Assembly: GCA_937897665.1 (NCBI GenBank)
Contig: CALCPB010000952.1
Span: forward strand, 1-7,785
Origin: an uncultured Halomicronema sp.
Lineage (GTDB): Bacteria > Cyanobacteriota > Cyanobacteriia > Phormidesmidales > Phormidesmidaceae
DNA: 7,785 nt
Reading direction: 5' to 3'
Shown: piece by piece, positions 4,853 to 7,785 of the stretch
Numbering within the stretch: position 1 is the first letter of the stretch
Layout: each line of letters opens with the position of its first letter
Notes under the pieces: generated by a model
Seen by the model: the letters and a program-made list of their open reading frames with translations, nothing else
Databases searched by the model: none
What the model was told of the DNA's origin: nothing
Made by a program: the position numbers and the translations under genes

Positions 4853-7675
4853 CTATGACAGGGAATTGCTCTGATGCTGCCGACGCGGAATCTGCACTAC
4901 AAACTCTGAGCCTTGCTCTGGGGCTGAAATGCACTCCAGGGTACCGCCATGCTTTTCAGTCACAATTTGATAGCTGATGGACATCCCCATGCCAGTTCCT
5001 TTGCCCCAAGGTTTGGTGGTGAAAAAGGGATCAAACACTCGCTTTTGCACCGCCTTGGGAATGCCAGGGCCATTATCGCCAATGTGTACGGCAATGCGAT
5101 CGCCGTGGACTAACCGGGTTTGAATCGTAATCGTGCTAGGACACTGCTGCATAGCCGCTGGTGTTCGAGTGTGATCGCGCTCTTCCAGTGCATCTAAAGC
5201 ATTCACCAAGATGTTCATAAAGACCTGATTGAGCTGCCCCGCATAGCATTCCACCAGCGGCAGCTCACCATACTGTTTGATCACTTGAATCGCCGGGCGA
5301 TCCGGGGTGGCTTTCACGCGATGTTCTAGAATCACCAGCGTGCTATCAAGGCCCGCATGAATATCCACCGCTTTGTAATCGGCCTCATCAAGTCGGGAGA
5401 AGTTGCGCAGCGAGTTGACAATTTGACGAATGCGATCGGCCCCCATTCTCATCGATGACAGAGTCTTCGGCAGATCCGCTTTCAAAAAGTCCAGATCAAT
5501 CGCCGCAATCGCATCTTGAATAATCGGTAGAGGCTCAGGGTAATGGGTTTCGTAGAGATCAATCAGATTGAGCAAATCTTGGGCGTACTGATCGGTTGGC
5601 GTAATGTTGCCATAAATGAAACTCACCGGATTATTGATTTCATGGGCAACGCCTGCCACTAGCTGCCCAAGAGAAGACATTTTTTCGCTCTGAATCATCT
5701 GCAACTGGGTCTGCTGCAGCTCCTGCAGGGCGGCCTCAAGTTCTTCCGCTTTTTGCTGCAGCTTGGCTTCTGCCACCTTGCGATAGCTCACATCACGGGC
5801 AATCCCTTGAAAGCCAATGACTTGACCGGTCGCATCTTTAATGGGCGAATTGCTGCAGGTGACCCATGTCCAATGTCCCTCGTGATGCTGCAAGCGAAAC
5901 TCTAGCCCCATTTGTCTTTTGCCCGTTTCAAACAGCCGCTGGTTAGAGGCGAGCACCTGGGGCAAATCATCGGGATGCACTAAGGGGGCAAAGGATTGAT
6001 GGAGAAAATCAGCAACCTCATAGCCCCATATTTTTGTCAGTTGGGGGGAGAGGTAGGTAAAGGTGCCATCCGGAGCAACGGCGTAGATCAGGTCATTGGC
6101 CCCTTCGACCAGCCGCCGGAACTTGGCCTCACTCTCGGCGATCGCCGCTTCGGCGATTTTGCGATCGGTAATGCTCAACCCCGTGCCCCGAAAGCCGGCA
6201 ATCTCACCCTGCTCATTTAGCACCGGGAGACCATTCACGGCTTCCCAAACGATTTCGCCTGAGGGCAAAATATTGCGATGTTCGAGGGTAAACGCCGATT
6301 TATTCATCGCGGCGGTTTGCACGATGGCCTCGACCTGGGTCACATCTTCTGGGGGCATAAACTCGAAGAGCGTATGCCCGATGAGTGCAGCCGGGTCATA
6401 GCCTTTAACCGCTTTGGCGCGATCGGTCACAAAGGTATAGGTGCCCTCAGCGTCAATTTCCCAAATATATTCTCCGGCGGCTTCCGTCACATCGCGAAAC
6501 CGCTGCTCACTTTGCCGCAGCGAGACTTCCATCGATTTCAGATCGCTAATGTCTTGCGCTAAACCCAGCATGCCGACTGTCGTTCCTTCTGCATCACGCA
6601 GGGGCGTTTTGATGGTGAGATAGGTGCAATCGACCCCACGAATTGAGATCACTTCTTCAAACCGCTGGCCCACCCCCTGCTTTATCACCTCTTGGTCTTT
6701 AGCCATGATTGCGGCCGCCATGTCTGGGGCAAACAGTTCGGCGTCGGTTTTACCGAGAACCTCAGCAATGGGCTGGCCAAAAAACTCGGCCAAGTTGGAA
6801 TTCAACGCCATATGCCGACCCTCAAGATCTTTGGCGAAGAAAAACCCAGGGATGGTCTCTAGTAACGAATTCAACAGGGTGTTAGTCTTTTGCAAAGCCT
6901 GTTCAGCGGCGGCGCGATCGGTCTCTAGCTGCTTTTGCTCGCTAATATCTCGCACCACTGATAACACGTGAGGGCGATCGCCATAACAAAAGGGCACCCC
7001 AGTCACCTCAATATTGATCAGGCTGCCATCTTTATGGAGATCGACGGCTTCACCGACAAAACGCCGCCCTGCCTTAACGGTTTCGATAAAACTCGTAAAT
7101 ATGGGCAGCGAGTCGGGATGAATATAGTCGGATGGTTGGAGTTTCATAAACTCAGACTGGGTGTAGCCGTGCATCTTACAGTTAGCCGGATTAACTGTGA
7201 CAACTTGGCCCGTGTCTAATTCAGTGATAAAGATGCCGTCATTAATGGCTTCAAAAATGCTGCGATATTGATATTCTTTTTGCTCTAGCGCGGCCTCAGC
7301 CGCTTTGCGTTCAGTGATGTTAAAGGTGGTCAGCACAATTCGATAAATTTTGCCGAGAGCATCTTTGAGGGGATTTAAGGTGGTCAACCAGGTGATGTCA
7401 CGGCCTTGAAAGGGCAGCGTTTCTTCATAGCTGATCGAGTGTCCCGCCTCTAAACAGCGCTGATAGTTTTGTCGAACGATCGCTCCATGCGTTTCTCCCA
7501 GCAGCTCTTCGGGGGTTTTGCCGACCGTGGCAGCACTCGCAATGCCGGTCATTTTTTCCGTGCTGGGATTCCAACCGGCAAAACGAAACTCGCCCTCTGC
7601 TGACACATTGATAATGCAGATAGAATGTTCTACTCCCTCATAGGTGCTGCGCAAGATCTGCGCTTGCTCGCGCAA
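4853..7675 (-). CDS. Five-PAS sensor histidine kinase (N-terminus uncertain)
   Basis: The frame encodes 940 residues from a formal TTG at 7675. It has five PAS domains (about 7-123, 135-250, 265-381, 390-505 and 515-632), most closing with a DI/NI-type motif such as FNITERK, VRDISEQK or ARDVSYRK. A coiled coil (633-662) follows, then HisKA with SLGQLVAGVAHEINNP and phospho-acceptor His678. The HATPase domain carries the N box (NILVNALDAL, Asn825), G1 (GDNGPGIP, Asp867), F box (FDPFFTTKP) and G2 (GKGTGMG, 891-897). All catalytic motifs are intact. An insert of about 55 residues after the H box is typical of one cyanobacterial kinase group. There is no transmembrane segment, so it is a cytoplasmic sensor; the PAS ligands are unknown. 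No receiver domain or regulator is nearby, so it is an orphan in this window. The TTG has GAGG five bases upstream, but the frame stays open to the right edge and no ATG or GTG is available, so the true start probably lies upstream across the T8 junction. Confidence 0.9.
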   Translation of the reverse strand: MREQAQILRSTYEGVEHSICIINVSAEGEFRFAGWNPSTEKMTGIASAATVGKTPEELLGETHGAIVRQNYQRCLEAGHSISYEETLPFQGRDITWLTTLNPLKDALGKIYRIVLTTFNITERKAAEAALEQKEYQYRSIFEAINDGIFITELDTGQVVTVNPANCKMHGYTQSEFMKLQPSDYIHPDSLPIFTSFIETVKAGRRFVGEAVDLHKDGSLINIEVTGVPFCYGDRPHVLSVVRDISEQKQLETDRAAAEQALQKTNTLLNSLLETIPGFFFAKDLEGRHMALNSNLAEFFGQPIAEVLGKTDAELFAPDMAAAIMAKDQEVIKQGVGQRFEEVISIRGVDCTYLTIKTPLRDAEGTTVGMLGLAQDISDLKSMEVSLRQSEQRFRDVTEAAGEYIWEIDAEGTYTFVTDRAKAVKGYDPAALIGHTLFEFMPPEDVTQVEAIVQTAAMNKSAFTLEHRNILPSGEIVWEAVNGLPVLNEQGEIAGFRGTGLSITDRKIAEAAIAESEAKFRRLVEGANDLIYAVAPDGTFTYLSPQLTKIWGYEVADFLHQSFAPLVHPDDLPQVLASNQRLFETGKRQMGLEFRLQHHEGHWTWVTCSNSPIKDATGQVIGFQGIARDVSYRKVAEAKLQQKAEELEAALQELQQTQLQMIQSEKMSSLGQLVAGVAHEINNPVSFIYGNITPTDQYAQDLLNLIDLYETHYPEPLPIIQDAIAAIDLDFLKADLPKTLSSMRMGADRIRQIVNSLRNFSRLDEADYKAVDIHAGLDSTLVILEHRVKATPDRPAIQVIKQYGELPLVECYAGQLNQVFMNILVNALDALEERDHTRTPAAMQQCPSTITIQTRLVHGDRIAVHIGDNGPGIPKAVQKRVFDPFFTTKPWGKGTGMGMSISYQIVTEKHGGTLECISAPEQGSEFVVQIPRRQHQSNSLS
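6138..6145. repeat. HIP1 octamer
   Basis: GCGATCGC in the kinase gene, in the Ala-rich linker between the fourth and fifth PAS domains. Confidence 0.9.
6974..6981. repeat. HIP1 octamer
   Basis: GCGATCGC in the kinase gene, encoding the GDR segment (residues 232-234) late in the second PAS domain. Confidence 0.9.
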
Positions 7676-7785
7676 CTCAGCCTCAGAGTAGCTCTCCGTG
7701 GTCTCCGTCTCATTAAAAAAAACACAAGGAGGCGGAAGGGACGCGCGTTGGTCCGGGTGTGGAGGGTGTAGTTCTCGGACGCTGT
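7630..7785 (-). CDS. Upstream reading frame at right edge, probably the earlier part of the kinase gene, or the end of an overlapping gene
   Basis: From the right edge the minus frame gives TASENYTLHTRTNARPFRLL followed by VFF, with 18 of its first 21 codons ending in G or C, which looks coding. It then meets eight T (7715-7722). Read as it stands it continues as an arginine-rich, unlikely tail (LMRRRPRRATLRLS and on) and stops at TAG (7630-7632), overlapping the kinase frame by 46 bases from the TTG. With one more T it would instead continue into NETETTESYSEAELREQAQ, the kinase frame. I favour a single gene with a frame break. The other reading is a separate upstream gene whose end overlaps the kinase. 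The start is outside the window. Confidence 0.4.
   Translation of the reverse strand, partial: TASENYTLHTRTNARPFRLLVFFLMRRRPRRATLRLSCASKRRSCAAPMRE
7715..7722 (-). other. T8 homopolymer at the frame junction
   Basis: Eight T in a row on the coding strand separate the upstream coding-looking frame from the kinase frame. Nine (or six) T would keep the frame. Runs of this length are prone to replication slippage, transcriptional slippage and sequencing error. Confidence 0.6.

Noticed and set aside
4840..4856. ATAGC/GCTAT inverted repeat at the kinase stop codon as a terminator
   Set aside because: Only five base pairs, overlapping the stop, with no T run after it.
6096..6971. Several plus-strand open frames opposite the five-PAS kinase
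   Set aside because: All are antisense to conserved PAS coding sequence and look like by-products of its codon use.
7726..7760. AAGGAGG on the plus strand as a ribosome binding site for a gene running off the right edge
   Set aside because: The TTG (16 bases on) and GTG (25 bases on) that follow share a frame that meets TAG within a few codons; the motif is the complement of coding-looking minus-strand sequence.

Overview
The window looks like chromosomal DNA from a cyanobacterium. Five copies of the HIP1 octamer GCGATCGC occur in 7.8 kb. The two large genes are multi-PAS/GAF sensor histidine kinases of the cyanobacterial style, and the small genes also have a cyanobacterial look. I cannot assign a species. 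I see no tRNA, rRNA, CRISPR array, phage or defence module.

Layout from left to right. (1) Bases 1-2695, minus strand: the first 898 residues of a large sensor protein (CBS pair, PAS, GAF, coiled coil, PAS, PAS, GAF) running off the left edge before any kinase core. It has no in-frame stop in the window and starts at GTG. (2) Bases 2696-2820: a short AT-rich gap with a weak promoter candidate and a small inverted repeat. (3) Bases 2821-3274, minus strand: a decayed IS1-family insertion sequence with an internal deletion, at least four frame changes and one missing end. (4) Bases 3306-4154, minus strand: a lipoprotein with a low-complexity linker, a bacterial SH3 domain and a conserved-looking C-terminal domain with two cysteines. 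(5) Bases 4155-4347: a divergent intergenic region with a perfect 13-bp palindrome next to the start of the following gene. (6) Bases 4348-4578, plus strand: a 76-residue four-cysteine protein of unknown function. (7) Bases 4579-4852: a gap between convergent genes carrying two REP-like hairpins in opposite orientation. They share a 12-base core, but each has its own self-complementary stem. (8) Bases 4853-7675, minus strand: a complete sensor kinase core with five PAS domains, HisKA and HATPase.

The right edge needs care. The five-PAS kinase frame has no convincing start in the window. Just upstream lies a run of eight T (coding strand), and before it a different minus-strand frame looks coding, with GC-rich third positions. 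One added T would join the two frames. The kinase therefore probably continues beyond base 7785, interrupted by a homopolymer indel, a slippage site or a sequencing error.

Functionally this is a signalling neighbourhood: two soluble-looking sensor kinases, with no response regulator or receiver domain visible, flanking a cell-envelope lipoprotein and a small protein. The lipoprotein and the CBS-PAS-GAF gene point the same way and are now separated by the IS1 remnant. No direct functional link between the genes can be shown from the sequence. I did not find a clear new multi-gene system. The best leads are the T8 frame junction, the paired REP-like hairpins and the two conserved-looking proteins of unknown role.
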